Assembly: GCA_029945375.1 (NCBI GenBank)
Contig: CM057061.1
Span: 1,426,001 to 1,490,000, forward strand
DNA: 64,000 nt
Source: Agaricus subrufescens
Lineage: Eukaryota; Basidiomycota; Agaricomycetes; Agaricales; Agaricaceae
Direction of reading: 5' to 3'
In this document: positions 46,800-59,266 of the stretch, piece after piece
How the letters are laid out: each line of letters begins with the position of its first letter
Numbering within the stretch: position 1 is the stretch's first letter
Position numbers and translations under genes: made by a program
The notes under the pieces: model-generated
What the model was told of the DNA's origin: nothing
Databases searched by the model: none
What the model saw: only the letters and a program-made list of their open reading frames with translations

Positions 46800-48553
46800 C
46801 CAAGGCGAAGGTCAAGTTGGACATGGAATCATCTTGCTAAGATTTTGGCTAAGCCTTCAGTGCCTGACTTCGTTGTAAAATCTCATTTTGATTATTCTCT
46901 TCTTACCTCGTATTTTTACCTCAGTTCGACTGTTTACTAACTAGTATACTATTTTACTTGAGCGAGTTTGTGTATACCATGCCATACGTGGTCGAAAATG
47001 TTAACGATTCCTAAGCAATAGACCCCTTTTGTGGTGCTATTTTTTCGGCCCACTTGGAACACAACTCGATAACGGGAGGGGTGAGATTCTAGACTAGATA
47101 AAAATCCAATTTCTACTGGAATGCCGAACAGACTCTGGAACACAGAAAAACCTGAAATCGATAACATATAATACTCGTTTCTATTGACACCACCACTGCC
47201 CGATTCTTGATGAAGAATCCGACGCGCAATCGCTCAGAGACCACACCACCCAATGTATGACAAAAAAGAAGGTTAACGCGTAAGACACATCCCACGACTT
47301 TCACATGGACCAGGCACCTTCCTCTGCTATCATATTCCTCGTACCGTTACCTGTCAATCTGAACCTCTTTCAATCACCATACGCACATCCTACGCTGGTT
47401 CGCAGGCTGCTTGTCCCTGACCTAGCTCCAGATAGTTGGTAACCACGCGTTCCACTTTCACCGTATCGCATTCTAGGCAACAGGAACTAAGGAGAGAATC
47501 AGCCAAAGTGGATGCATATACCGTGGTATCAGGACAGTACGAGGGCTCCGATTGCAAATTTACACAACAGTCATTCGGCCCATCCGATGTCCAAGCAAGC
47601 GGTTTTCCACAAGAAGTAGATAACCCAGCGAGTCGGAATATCTGAACGGTGCCGTACGCCAAGTTGCCTGATCTCGTCATGGCCCTGTTATATGGAGTAA
47701 ATTTACCTTGCCAACGTTCGAATGCCTGACATGTCTGTGAATCAGGGCCTCGAAATAGAGTAAACTACCAGATTTCATATACGATACGTTGTTCAGAACG
47801 CGTAAATCCGCGGCCGGAGTGGGTGAAGCTGAGAAGAAATAACATCAGCCGAGAGCCACAGGGTAAGAGAGTTTTAAAAGTGGTGGAAATAAGAGGCGAA
47901 ACGCGCCTAGACGAGTCTAGAACAGGATCAAACCTGAACATTGAATCCGGTAAGCAGGGCATATCGCTAACAGAGAGCAACGAGCGGTTTGATAGTTATT
48001 CAATCAGACGTCGTCTTTGTGCAAGACAAAAGGCTTATTCAAATAGAGAGCCATATAATAGTAGGGTAAGGCAGAGGTAAGGGATCCATAAGTCGAGGTT
48101 GAGGTGAATGTTGAAGAAGCTGACAGTGGGAAAAAATTCATTATGATAAACCAGTCAGGTGACTCCGTTATGTGATATGTCCAATGGTCCATGCCATTCG
48201 ATGCCGTGAGCATAGAGCATTGATAACAGGGAAACCATTATGTGGTACTTCCAGGCAGACAACGAGAGTTATAGATTCAATCAAATTTCAACAATAAGTC
48301 GGAATCCAAAAGTGATGGTATAAGACACAGCAATTTAACAAAACCAAAAAACGGTTATCTATGTGGGGTATGAATTACTAAATACTTAATTTAACTAGCT
48401 TTGTTAACATATTTCAAAAGCAAGAGAATAACAAACAGCAATACGACAGCAAATCGACAACAAATTGAGTATTATTAACGTAACTGGAAAGCAATGCGAT
48501 GATAGCAAGGAGAACGACATAGACCCAAAAACAGACAATGGAAAGAAATGCAC
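46800..48553. other. Region without a clear gene between NLR8 and the WxGY-family gene
   Basis: About 1.75 kb. Several frames are open, including a Cys-rich minus-strand frame (47390-47680, with motifs such as DGPNDCCVN) and 48004-48213 on minus, but no splice-supported model or known family was found. Confidence 0.35.
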
Positions 48554-49279
48554 TCAAGGGGACGACGATTCGAGAGGTTTATCCAGAGCCAGATCAGCTT
48601 GCCAGACGTTGTCCTGAATATTATACAAGCCGATCAAAACGACTTGATCGAAATTGACCATGCCGAACTCTTTCATCCATTCTGGGTTAGGGATACTACA
48701 GCCATGTATATCCTAAAAATATGAATCAATACGTCTTAGGGTCATCCCGGCGGTAAACATATGCATTATATTACATACCTGGAGATATTCCCAAAAACCC
48801 ATAGCAACCCGTGCACCTAACTGGACGCGACAAATGGATCGGCTGACCGGAACGCTACGGGTCCAGTTTAGACTCTCGTATCCCTGCCACTGAGTAAATC
48901 AGGCACAATCTTAGAAAGCACTTCGAAAATGTGTACATACGTTTATTTTAAGAAGGAGGTGATCGACATTCAGCCCGGCGAGCACCTGGTCTTCACCTCC
49001 ACTAATCTCTTTTAAAAGTGCATTGGTGCTTAACATAACGAAATTTTGTACGGCAACACCTTGACCATCCGCGCCGGGATGATCGAAGAAAATTGGTTTC
49101 CAAGTTGAAGTCGGACCAGAGGATTCTCCGCCCTTGTATTGGGGAATGCGACGTCTTCTGGGGTTCGTGAAACCTCGTGTTTTCGTCGGCTCGGCTCTCA
49201 GCGCACCTGCCAAAGAAGAATACGAAGAAATCTGGGAAGAAAAGAGCGGAGGATGCAGAGAAGTAGCATGGCAAGGCAT
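48554..49279 (-). CDS. WxGY-motif small protein, agaricomycete family of unknown function, copy 1
   Basis: Three exons: 48941-49279, 48779-48889 and 48554-48712; 202 residues. The start MPCHATSLHPPLFSSQ aligns with the starts of copies 2 and 3. Exon 1 holds SSYSSLAGAL, a basic stretch (RRRRIPQ) and FFDHPGADGQGV. Exon 2, 111 bases in all copies, encodes WQGYESLNWTRSVPV, RVQLGARVAM and FWEYLQ. Exon 3 ends with FDQVVLIGLYNIQDNVWQAD. I recognise these motifs from many unnamed agaricomycete proteins. No catalytic residues, signal peptide or membrane segment is evident. It differs most from the other two copies. Confidence 0.72.
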
Positions 49280-50785
49280 GGCAAGACCCAAGGAGAGTAA
49301 AAAATGAAAGAGAATGGTGTGGGAGCGTCTCATGAGAGCCCTTTTATACCGACGACGAACCTGAATCATTATCAAGAATCAAATCAATGCGTTATATACA
49401 TGCACACAACCCGCGACGTGGATCTGGCGCGAGCAAACTTCCTGAGGACGTGCGCTATTACAAGCTCAGGGAGGGTGGCTCTTTGGCGACCCTGAGGATA
49501 TAAGTAGACCCGCTTGGAGTGCCACCCAGGAGGTCAATCAATTCTAAAGACCGTTTAGGCCGCTCGCTATCCGGTATCCACAACCATCTCTATAAACTTA
49601 TACGGTCTTCATAAACAATGGCTGACACTCGAGAAGCGCGTTATGAATTGTCTTCCAAGTGGTATAAAAGAACGCCTGGATCAAAACCCGAAATTTAATC
49701 TGCAACACTATGTTCTCGCCAGCCGTCAGTCTAGTCGAGCTCATTTCGGGGAATAATTTTCTCTCAGTGAGGTAACGCCACAGCGCTGTGGATGCGGGGG
49801 CTTTAAACCGCCCTTCCCTAACGGGGCAGCATCTAGCCATTTTCAAGCATCTCACGAGTCCAAGTAAAGTATAGTACGGATAAAGGCAGCAAACAGGACA
49901 CACCAGGAATGTACCAGGGCCCATCTGGGCATCTGGGCGCAAACATCTCATGGTATACTAAAATTTATATTGCCGTGCCCTGAAACAGGGAATTGCATTT
50001 TAACCTCGACTTAGGTTCAAGGGTAAGTTCCGTCCACTAGGGTATCGCCTGATGAGCATCTACGCGCATGGCGAAAATCGATTTTGGGTAACAACGTCCA
50101 GGTGGAGTGCTGCTCATACTCAAAGCTGACGTCGCAAATTCTTAACTTCACCGGAATTAATTCAGATATAGTAGGTCCCACCACCCCAATATACATACAG
50201 TCCTTCATTTTTTCGCAAGAGCTAATTCGGACCCGACGAAAATCAGACAATTCTAATAAATGCGAGCCTTGACAAACAAATTTTTCAGATTCAGCCGCGA
50301 GGCGTGGCACAATTTACGTCAAGGAATTCTGATCAATTTATATGTCATCGAAAGTTCCGTGTCCATTCTACTTCAACACGTGGAATCCATTTGAGCAGAT
50401 GGAATCAGGAATTCGGGATAGGCACTATAAACATTAAGAGGTCGGCTTGTTTCCGGTGTGCCCGCAAAATAAACCTCAGGTCGGTGAGCTGAGCAAAACA
50501 TCGGCAATCAAATGGCAATAACGTGCTCCCCATCGGTGACAAAGTTACGTGAAGGAGTTGTTAGAGTTTGACGCCTGAACGGGGGACATTCCCGGAACCT
50601 CATGCAAGAGCGGCACGGATTTTGAAAGAAAAGAGGGACTGAGCAGAATTCAGAAACACAAGAGTATGTTCGCCAAACAGGTCTACCTACTACATAGAAC
50701 CAACTAATCGCTCAATACTCAGTACTCAAGACCCAGTCGGGTATGCGTCATGAGCATCATGTCATCCGAGATCTCGGGTAAAATT
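49280..50785. other. Gene-poor region upstream of the WxGY copy 1
   Basis: About 1.5 kb. A minus-strand frame at 49598-49951 (117 codons) is open and has no competing gene, but shows no recognised family and no splice support. I see nothing else. Confidence 0.35.
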
Positions 50786-52241
50786 TCACTGCTTGGTTTC
50801 TACAAATGCGCGATAGGCCACGAGATTGTTATCTCCAGCCAGAATACTAATTTCCATCTCAGCTCCAACGAAGAAGACGTCTCCGAGTCCGATATCCAGC
50901 GTCTGTTGTTGTCCTTCCGCGGTCCATTGAACCTTTCCGCTGCCTTCAGTCACTATAGTAATACTAGGACCCTCAATCTTCGGATGCTTCTCCAGTTCAG
51001 TAGCAGGCACATCGGCCTTGATGACTGCAAATTCTGGAATAGGTGGATTGTATAGTGTACTGAATTTGGACTCGGCGCCGAATGGCTGGGGATCAACAAA
51101 ATGCTTCGACGCTTTGGAGGAGTTGTACGTCAAAGTTGCGACGAGATTTGGGACATCACGCAATTTAGGAGTAAGCCCAGCTCGAATGACGTTGTCTGAA
51201 TTCGCCATGCACTCCATACAATCTGCAATTCTCCAGGTTATGATTAAAGTGAGGCATGAAGATGTTTATCACCCACCACCGTGAATGTAGGCATGTGGTT
51301 CACCCGCTCCTAGATAGATAGCTTCTCCCGGGCGCAACACGATGTTGTTTAACAAGAAAGGACAGAATAAACCGATATCATCGGGGAATTGTGAGTGGAG
51401 CCTCAATACGAGATCAACAAGCTCTTGAGACTCTCCATCAGCAACTCTAGCTCCGCCACCTTTGTATCTCGATATCAAGAGCCTCAGCTGATGTTTAAAC
51501 TCTAGTTCTGGAGCTGTCATCACCGCTGCGAACACATTCTTTAATGCTAACTTCTCCATTTGACTCGTAGGCGTCTTAGAAGAGGCTGCAGATAGAAAGG
51601 TTTGTAGAACCGTTGCGGGTATCAGAGATGCAAGTTCGGGTACGAGTCGAAGGAAATTAGCTATCTCTGGGAGCGGCCGGAAACCGCAAAGGGCGCGAAA
51701 CGGTGTGATAGCCAAAGCCATTTCTGGTTTATGGTTAGGGTCTAGAACAGTAGAGTTTAGATTATCCACGAGTCGGCAACGGACTGAGAATCTCACCTTT
51801 GTAAATCTCGGGTTGTTTTACGTGAAGTGTTTCCGCAGTTCGCTTATCCGGGTGTGATTGGATACTGAGGGCTTTTTCGATAGAGAGAACTTTGAATAAG
51901 AATGGTAGATTGCCATTGGATGCGTCAAATCGCTGGATGATGGGGTCACCGATAAGCCCGGGATGAGCTGCCAAATAATCCGCAAGTTGGCCACCGCCTT
52001 GTGTAAGTGTCGAGGACGACTTGGTATGCGTGCCCATCCACAGCTATCAAGAGGACATACTCCTTCGTTTACCGACTAGCATCGAGGAGAAGACGCGACA
52101 GACCTCAGCATACGTTGCCGCTTCATCGAGCTCAAATCCTGGCAATTCTGCTGCTGATGCCAACTGCGCAACCTTCGAATTTCTGCCCGGTTTTCCCCAA
52201 TCATATTGTTGGGTCGTAGGGATAATCTTGAATACCGACAT
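50786..52241 (-). CDS. PMI40: Mannose-6-phosphate isomerase (type I)
   Basis: Four exons: 52104-52241, 51797-52043, 51277-51741 and 50786-51222; 428 residues. It interconverts fructose-6-phosphate and mannose-6-phosphate in the cytosol, feeding GDP-mannose for glycosylation and cell-wall mannan. Zinc-binding and active-site motifs are visible: IQSHPDK (Gln near 108, His near 110), HKPEMA (Glu near 136), GEPHAYIHG (His near 278), and the signature CMANSDNVIRAGLTPK. The N-terminus (IPTTQQYDWG) and the length are typical of fungal enzymes. Start chosen as the first ATG before the conserved YDWGK block. A single-copy core gene that marks a return to ordinary genome content. Confidence 0.95.
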
Positions 52242-52770
52242 TGAAGGATGGTGGTAAACCCCGATTTGATTTGTTGAGCTGAATTTGGAACCGGGCCGAC
52301 GGCATCCTTTTGTGCCGATTACCAAGGCCAACTAAGTTCCGTATAGATAAAGCGTGTCTAGCGGTCTCCGCTAATATACACAGTCCGGGTGCAAATTCTT
52401 CTTCACATCTCATCACCCTTGCGGTGATTGCTTGTGAAGTACTGACGACTGAATCGGAACGATGGTTTTGATCCCCGTACGATTAACGGCTGCCCTTCCA
52501 ACTAAGGCTGTACTCCAGGACATAACACCGAACACCAAACATTAGTATAGACCCAAAACAGAACGCAATAGTATTAGGCTAGCTACATAAGAAAGCACAC
52601 AAGATATCAACAAATTGCACGATATACCATGGTATACAGATCCAAGACAACTAGCGACCTCGCACAATGCAGAAAAGCAAACGTGAGTCCAAAAAAAAAT
52701 TAAACAAAAACAAAAACAAACCAACGTAAAAAAAACACAAAACGAATATATAACATATATATATATATAT
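52242..52770. other. Spacer between PMI and the F-box/WD40 gene
   Basis: No gene. Ends in an A-rich stretch and an (AT)n run at about 52755-52771, just beyond the stop codon of the Cdc4-like gene. Confidence 0.5.
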
Positions 52771-54860
52771 TTACGTGCTCTTCGGCTTCATGCTCCAAAT
52801 CTCGATAGCAGTCATTCCGGCTCTTCGGCACATAATGGCACAAGTATCCTTCAGATACGCCACTTTCCAAACAGTGTCGCTCACATCGGTAAAATCGCGA
52901 ATATAGTTCCCAGTTTTGGTGTCGTATAACCTGACACGTCCATCGTTTCCGCCCGTCACAAGGAAGTTTTTGTCGAATTGAAGGGAGGTAACAGAAGAGT
53001 CATGAGCGGCTATTCGATGGAGGACTGTGTATTTAGATAAGTCAAAAGTGATTACCCGACCATCTGAACCGCCGGTCGCGAGGATGGTAGGGGAAAGTTG
53101 AAGTTGGCAGACAAGGGCAGTATGCCCTTGAAGTAATGCCACGCAATTCCTGTAGATTATATTTTAGAACATATGGTGATCGTAATTGAGATCAAGCAAT
53201 ACCCAGTCTGTGCATCCCAGACACGAACAGTCGTATCGATACCACCGGAAGCAATTCGGATACCATCGAAAGCAACGGAATAAACTTCATGATAATGACC
53301 TCTGAGAACGTGTAAGCACTGTCCGGTGTCCACATCCCAAAGCTACCCCAGTATCAATATGAAGAGAATGGATATACATAAGTACCAAACTTACGCGACA
53401 CGTTGTATCATAACTACCACTGACAATCTTATTACCACAGACGTCCAAGCAACGAACGCTATGTTGATGACCCTGCAAGACACGTAGAGCTCGACCTCGC
53501 TGTATATCCCAAACGCGTACAGTACCATCCCGTGATCCTGATACGGCAATTGGGCGGTTGTGCAGAACGCGGATACACCGAATGGTTGAAGTATGTCCAG
53601 GAAGCACGTAAATACAATACCTAAACAACGATGATCAGCGAGTAGTAACGGTCGACGTCAGAGTACCAACCCTGTTTTGATGTCCCAAACTCTGAGCAAC
53701 TTATCGCAACCTCCACTCACTGCTAAAGAGTTTGGTTGTCCCCACCCCTGTGATGCAAACGAATTGTCGCTTCGTTTACCCGGGGATGTGTCTTCAAAGC
53801 GTCTTGGATGATTGCCTTCATCCCCTATTGATGACCAATTCGAGGATGACCAGCTCGGCTCGTTCAGATCTAGTCCTAGCGCCACCTTCAAGGAAGGGGA
53901 AATATATTGCTCTTGAGTAGGGGAAAGGGCAAGCCGCTCGACTGCAGAATTCAAGGCGTCAACGTCTTTCCTCTTCCTTCGGTTGGCGTGCAGATCATCT
54001 TCTCTATCGGGTGGCGGGGCCATGGAACCACCCTTAGACACCAAACATACCGCCCACACACCCATCTCGTGTCCAACGAGCGTCCGCGAAAGAATGCCAG
54101 TTCTAGCACTGAAAATTTGAATCTTGGAGTTTGCGAGTCCAACTACGATCCAGTCGCGGTCGAGCGCCAGGGATGTAACGACCCCGTTATCAGAGGTGAA
54201 TATCGGTAGTCGATGGGATTGTAGCATCGATCCTCCATGCCGCCAGCTCCTCATGATGCCATGGGATAGCTTGTAATGGCGTCGATAGGAAAGATCGTCC
54301 TTCAAACTACTAGGAGTCGGATATTCATCATCAAAATCCTCGAAGCCATGTAGGTGGCACAGCCACCTCCAGACACATTCTTCATTCACAAGCTTGTGCC
54401 AGTGCTTGCTCACACGTGATGCTCGGACAAGGGACTTCGGGTCGTCAACAAAGGTCAAGATGTGAAGGGACAACTCCGTGGGTAACCAAAAAAGAAAGTC
54501 ACGTTTTAGCATGGGAGCGATCGTGGTGGAAATGAAAAGGAGTTCGGAGGAAGTACACGACGATAAGATGGAAAGCAGGATTTGGCGTCGGAAGAGTGGG
54601 TCCTGGGTGCTGAGAAGGTGGTTGCTGGCCAGGTCGAGAGGATAGGTAATAGGGCGTATGAGAGTAGGTCCAGGGGAAGGTGCAGGGGTGGGTGGAGATT
54701 CGATTGGCATATAAAGCGTCTGTGCAGACGGTCTCGCCGGGGCGTGAGTCATTTCTTGTAAGGGAGGTGCGAAGTGCGCAGTCATTGGATATATACGAGG
54801 AGAGTCATTGCAGCCTGATCCTCGGATGCTATCATCCGATGAGAGGTGCAGCGGGGTCAT
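52771..54860 (-). CDS. Cdc4-like F-box/WD40 protein, SCF ubiquitin ligase substrate receptor
   Basis: Four exons: 53671-54860, 53395-53620, 53203-53342 and 52771-53149; 644 residues. The N-terminus is Pro/Ser-rich; then [18 protein letters not shown] (a helix seen before the F-box in Cdc4/Pop1 proteins), the F-box ([19 protein letters not shown] near residue 120) and WD40 repeats with [46 protein letters not shown] and [11 protein letters not shown]. The end ([19 protein letters not shown]) matches the Cdc4/Fbw7 type. It should recruit phosphorylated substrates to the SCF complex via Skp1. A charged linker with NRRKRKD may act as a nuclear signal. The exact ortholog (Cdc4, Pop1 or Met30) was not settled. 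Confidence 0.88.
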
Positions 54861-55874
54861 GTTTGCGGGAGAGATCGAAATAAATTATCTAGGACGCTTC
54901 TTGATTCTTTGAGTCTACGAGCCGCCGCACCGACCTTCGGGCGTACCGGAGTATCACTGAAAGACCCGAAGCAAGTATATGTATCTATCTTGGCCACGAA
55001 GATGGACCAGAGGAGTGCCTACGAGGGCGCATACCCCCGACAAAATCAGTAAATTTAGTTGTGACGCTACGAAACTCCGGTGAAGATACCTGGCGATTGT
55101 GCTAAGATTTTAGAGTAAAAGAGACCTCAGAAGATAGGCCGAGGCATATAATGCCAGTAGCTGGTCTAGTTCGCCGCAGTCGGCGCAAGTAGTGAGGCTA
55201 GTGAAGACGGGAGGAGCAGAACAGAGGCAGGACTATTGAGGCGATTATTGTTTGCAATGGCCAAACAGTAGCACAGCCACGCCCTCCCTCTGTTTCTATC
55301 AGACAGGCTACTAACTCTGTTGATAGTCGGAGAACAATAACATAGCCCAAGAACCTTCATCACACGTTTTCCTCCGGCGTTTTCTTTGGCACTGTTTTAG
55401 AGAGCACTGGCCAGCACCCTTTGTATCAGCACAGCTGATGCTGGGCTGTACCCTGGCTGGTCGTTTACTTTTCTTCTTTGCCAAGTGCATACTTGCAACG
55501 TGCAAAATATCGTAATGCACTATTTTTCTCATCCTTTCTTCACGTTCTAGGTGAAGGAGGCGTCCACGAGGCGCCGTTTTCGGCTTAGATGGGTCACATT
55601 CAGGGTCATTCTACCCATGAGAAATCACACGCTCGAGTTACAAGTGATGAAATCCAGATGAAATCCATTCCATGGAATTATGGTACACAAACGTCTACAT
55701 ATATACACATAACAACATAACAACATGTTTCTAAGCATATGGCATAACAACCCGAGTTTTCCGAAAACAACGAGGCAACAATCAATGCAAAAAAAAAAAA
55801 ATGGAAAAATAAATTATGCAAATGCGGTAAGGGTGGTGATTGGATCAATGTGATGTTGAGATGATGGGTGGCGT
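54861..55874. other. Spacer between the F-box gene and WxGY copy 2
   Basis: About 1 kb. No gene supported; an A run lies at about 55788-55801. Confidence 0.45.
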
Positions 55875-56557
55875 TCAGAAGTCCACAGCAATATCTGCCT
55901 GCCACACATCTGAGCCCAGGCTGTAAAGAGCAACCAGGATAATTTTTTCGAATTGAATCGCTTTGTCTCCAATTCTCCATTCTGGGCGAGTTGTTGAGGA
56001 GGACCCTGCCTTCTGCTCGGATCATCAGTAAACTTTTTTTTGAAAGGTAAATCAACACTACTGACCTCGACGAATCGCCAGAAATGCATGGCAATGCTGG
56101 CTCCTAACTGGATACGAGTCATAGACGAGCTCGCAGGAGTGCTAAATGACCAATTCAAATGATCGTATCCCGGCCACTAAAATCCAACAATCAGTAATCT
56201 ATGCCTTGAAATCATCTAATTCGGGGCACATACCAAGATTCGGAGATTTATCTGTTTGGCTCCGGTTTTTGCCAAAACAAGGTCACTGCCAGAAGCAACC
56301 ATACCGGTCAAGGCGTTTGCGCTCAGCGCATTGAAATCGGCGATGCGGACACCCTGCCCAGAGTACCCAATGTAATCAAATGATATGGGTTCTGACACTG
56401 GTTGAGCAACGGACTTAGGAGCACATTGAGGTACACGATGACGGCGAGAATCCGTGAATTGGGAAGGTGGCGGTGTCAAAGCTCCGGAGAGAGATGAATA
56501 GCCGGAGACTTGCGAACGAAAGACAGGGGTATGAATGGAGTTGTGGTAGCGAGACAT
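55875..56557 (-). CDS. WxGY-motif small protein, copy 2
   Basis: Three exons: 56234-56557, 56066-56176 and 55875-56012; 190 residues. The start is MSRYHNSIHTPVFRSQVS. Exon 1 ends QINLRIL; exon 2 encodes WPGYDHLNWSFSTP and LGASIAMHFWRFVE; exon 3 encodes RPEWRIGD, FEKIILVALYSLGSDVWQAD and stops. Exon lengths and phases equal those of copy 3 exactly (324, 111 and 138 bases). It is divergently paired with copy 3, start to start, about 1.2 kb apart. Confidence 0.78.
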
Positions 56558-57759
56558 TCTAAGTTTTAGACTTTTTGGTAGTGGGGTGGAGATCTAGTTG
56601 GTAGTTTTGCTGAATGTATGGATCCGCGGAAGGTTCGAGAGACGTGGTCGGTTGGTCCATCTCGTCTTTCGTCCGAAGTGTTAAATATCGAGCATCCTAA
56701 GTATATGATACGTGTCTACCCTTGACGGTACTTCACAAAAATTTGAGCAAAGGCCCTTGCTCGTTGTTCCCAACTACATCGACCATCACCAATAGTCGGG
56801 TGATACGCAAACAAGGTATCGGCTAATCAAATCACAATCCAAATTAGGTAGGAGACCCTGACGCGAGCCGGTCAATTTACGGTTTGTGAAGTGTTCAATC
56901 TGTGTGATATCACAAAAGTGAACCTGGTTCAGGGACGATCTTACTAAAGAAGAAACGTGCTTTCGATCCCACAGAAATTGCCTTGAGGGTAACGATAGGT
57001 CTAAAGCGTATCACTATCACTACAATCTTCAAGAAAAAAGTTGGATTGCAAACGTACACCAATACACGGATTAGTTTCTCTTGAGCCCTGTGACCCACTA
57101 GTGATCCGTGCACCTCGTCGGTCTTTTTAAAGTCTCACTGATTTCTTATCAAGACCTAACGATGTCCATGGCATTGAAGCTACAGTCAGTGGTCCTATGT
57201 CATTTCGAGCACATGAGGATGAATATTTTGTCCTACGACATTTTTCACTAAGTAATGAACTCACTTTGACGCGAGGGAAATCAACGCCACATATTGCTTA
57301 TGTAGCCCTGCAGGTGCGCGATGAGGAAAATTAAGAATAGTACTATAGAACGTGATAAACGTTTTCAGTATCGGCTTCTTCCCCCACCTCGAGGCATTTT
57401 CCCGGGTGACACTCAACGTCGACATCACATCACTGTATTGATCGGCGTCCCTGCCTTTCTTAGGCATCACGCGCTTGTCAATCCCCACACCGGGTGTCCT
57501 AAATCTAAAAAAGGAAATATTCGGTTGTGATATGTTCCAAATCCATCCGCCCTTGCGCACATCACATTCTCTTGAATTAGCCACAGCGTCCCGACGAAGT
57601 GAAGGATGCCTAAAGGCATGCCCTTGAAGAATAACAAACTGGACAAAGATACGAGCATGTATAAATCATGGCTAACTATCTACACCAGTTTCACACATTT
57701 CCCAAGCTTCGCCAGCCCAGTTCCACTAACAGATCCCAACTCTAAACTGCAATCAAACC
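56558..57759. other. Divergent intergenic region between WxGY copies 2 and 3
   Basis: About 1.2 kb with no supported gene; probably carries both promoters. A pyrimidine-rich stretch precedes the 57760 start. Confidence 0.45.
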
Positions 57760-58456
57760 ATGTCTCGCTACCATAACTCAATTCATTCTGCAGTCTTCCC
57801 CTCCCAAGTCTCGTCTTACTCTACTCTTTCTGGCGCACTCGCACCGCCACCATCACAATTCAAATCTGCGCGCCGCCAACGCGTTCCCCAATCCACTTGC
57901 AAAACCTCCCATGGTCCCATCTGCGGTCCTATAGGATTCGACTACATTGGTCAAGTCGGGCAAGGCGTTTCCTTGGCTGACTTTAGTGCCCGATCACAAA
58001 ATGCCATCAACCAAATGGTTACCGGTGCGCATGACCAAGTGCTGTCGGGGATTGCCATCAATAAGATCAATTTACGGATCATGGTGAGTATATTTATTTT
58101 TAGTTTCGGACTGGGTGTTGAAATTTGAACTAACTTATTTTCTTTGTATAGTGGATCGGATACGAACATCTAAACTTTGTTCAAAGCATGCCCGTTAGTC
58201 CACACACGACGAAAGGTCAGCTGGGTGCCGGTGTTGCTATGCAATTCTGGTCATTTATAGACGTAAGTAAACTCCCTTTCTATCATTTGTATGAGCCTTA
58301 AACTAAAGAATGGAATAGCTAGCGCAAAAGTCTACAACAATGAATCCGCAATGGCAGATTAACCAGACAAAAATCCCATTTGAAAAAATTTTCCTTGTTG
58401 CTTTGTACAATATCGGAGATGATATTTGGCAAGCCGATGTCGCTGTTGACTTGTAA
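57760..58456 (+). CDS. WxGY-motif small protein, copy 3
   Basis: Three exons: 57760-58083, 58152-58262 and 58319-58456; 190 residues. Starts MSRYHNSIHSAVFPSQVS. Key blocks: YSTLSGAL, FDYIGQVGQGVSLADF, INLRIM, then WIGYEHLNFVQSMPV (Ile where copy 2 has Pro), KGQLGAGVAMQFWSFID, and NPQWQIN, FEKIFLVALYNIGDDIWQAD. Same exon lengths as copy 2. Intact. Function unknown; the periodic aromatic and Gly residues suggest a compact globular fold. Confidence 0.8.
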
Positions 58457-59266
58457 CATTCTCCTTTCCAATTTTTTTTCCATTCACAAGCACTATGGAC
58501 TCCATTTGATCACGCATATCCTCTTTACGCATTATCATTCGCATTTACATACCCTGTATAAATATAGATCTAGATTATTGCATATCACATGGGAATTTCT
58601 GACGGTATCTTAATTGATGGTTGGAGATATCTCATATTAGTGTCGGAAAACGTGGAGCACAGGGATCTCTCAGCGGGTTACGAGCTATGATGCTGTGATA
58701 GTATGCGAAATTCATCACATGATCAGCTTCCGGATTCAGCCTGGTGCCCGGCATTGCTACCGCTTTCACTCAGCGTGAACCCGATTTTTGCGGAAATTTT
58801 GGTCAAGTGAATTGCGATGAAACCAGAACAAGCACGCCACTTACACGACTGGACAATACCATATGATGTGATATGAAAGCGGTACTATTCGTCTCTCCAC
58901 CCTTAGATCATAATCAAAGCAACTCCATTCAACTTTATTGAGACATGCTTTGGTGACAAACATAGTTTTAAGGATGGCCACCTTCACCTGTGAAGCATAT
59001 TGCGTTGTACCCTCAGAGAACGCCATATTATAGTTGAACGTTAATTGAACATTGCCCAAGGTAGTAAGTACGGTCAACTCTGCCCGCTGACGTCGGATCA
59101 AATTAAGTGGCTCTTTCAACACCATACAGGGCTGATGGCTTAAAATATCACTCTTACCTTTGGTGTCAATTAAGATTAAGTTGTCTCATCATATTGGCGA
59201 TACTATATAGATGGATTGTTATCGGACTAGAGGTATTTCTCCCCACTTTTTGGCAATCGTCATATC
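58457..59266. other. Spacer between WxGY copy 3 and the membrane protein gene
   Basis: A minus-strand frame at 58841-59125 (94 codons) is open but unsupported. No other signal seen. Confidence 0.4.

Noticed and set aside
47390..47680. Cys-rich minus-strand ORF as a secreted effector
   Set aside because: No signal peptide, no splice support and no recognised family; the opposite strand is open as well.
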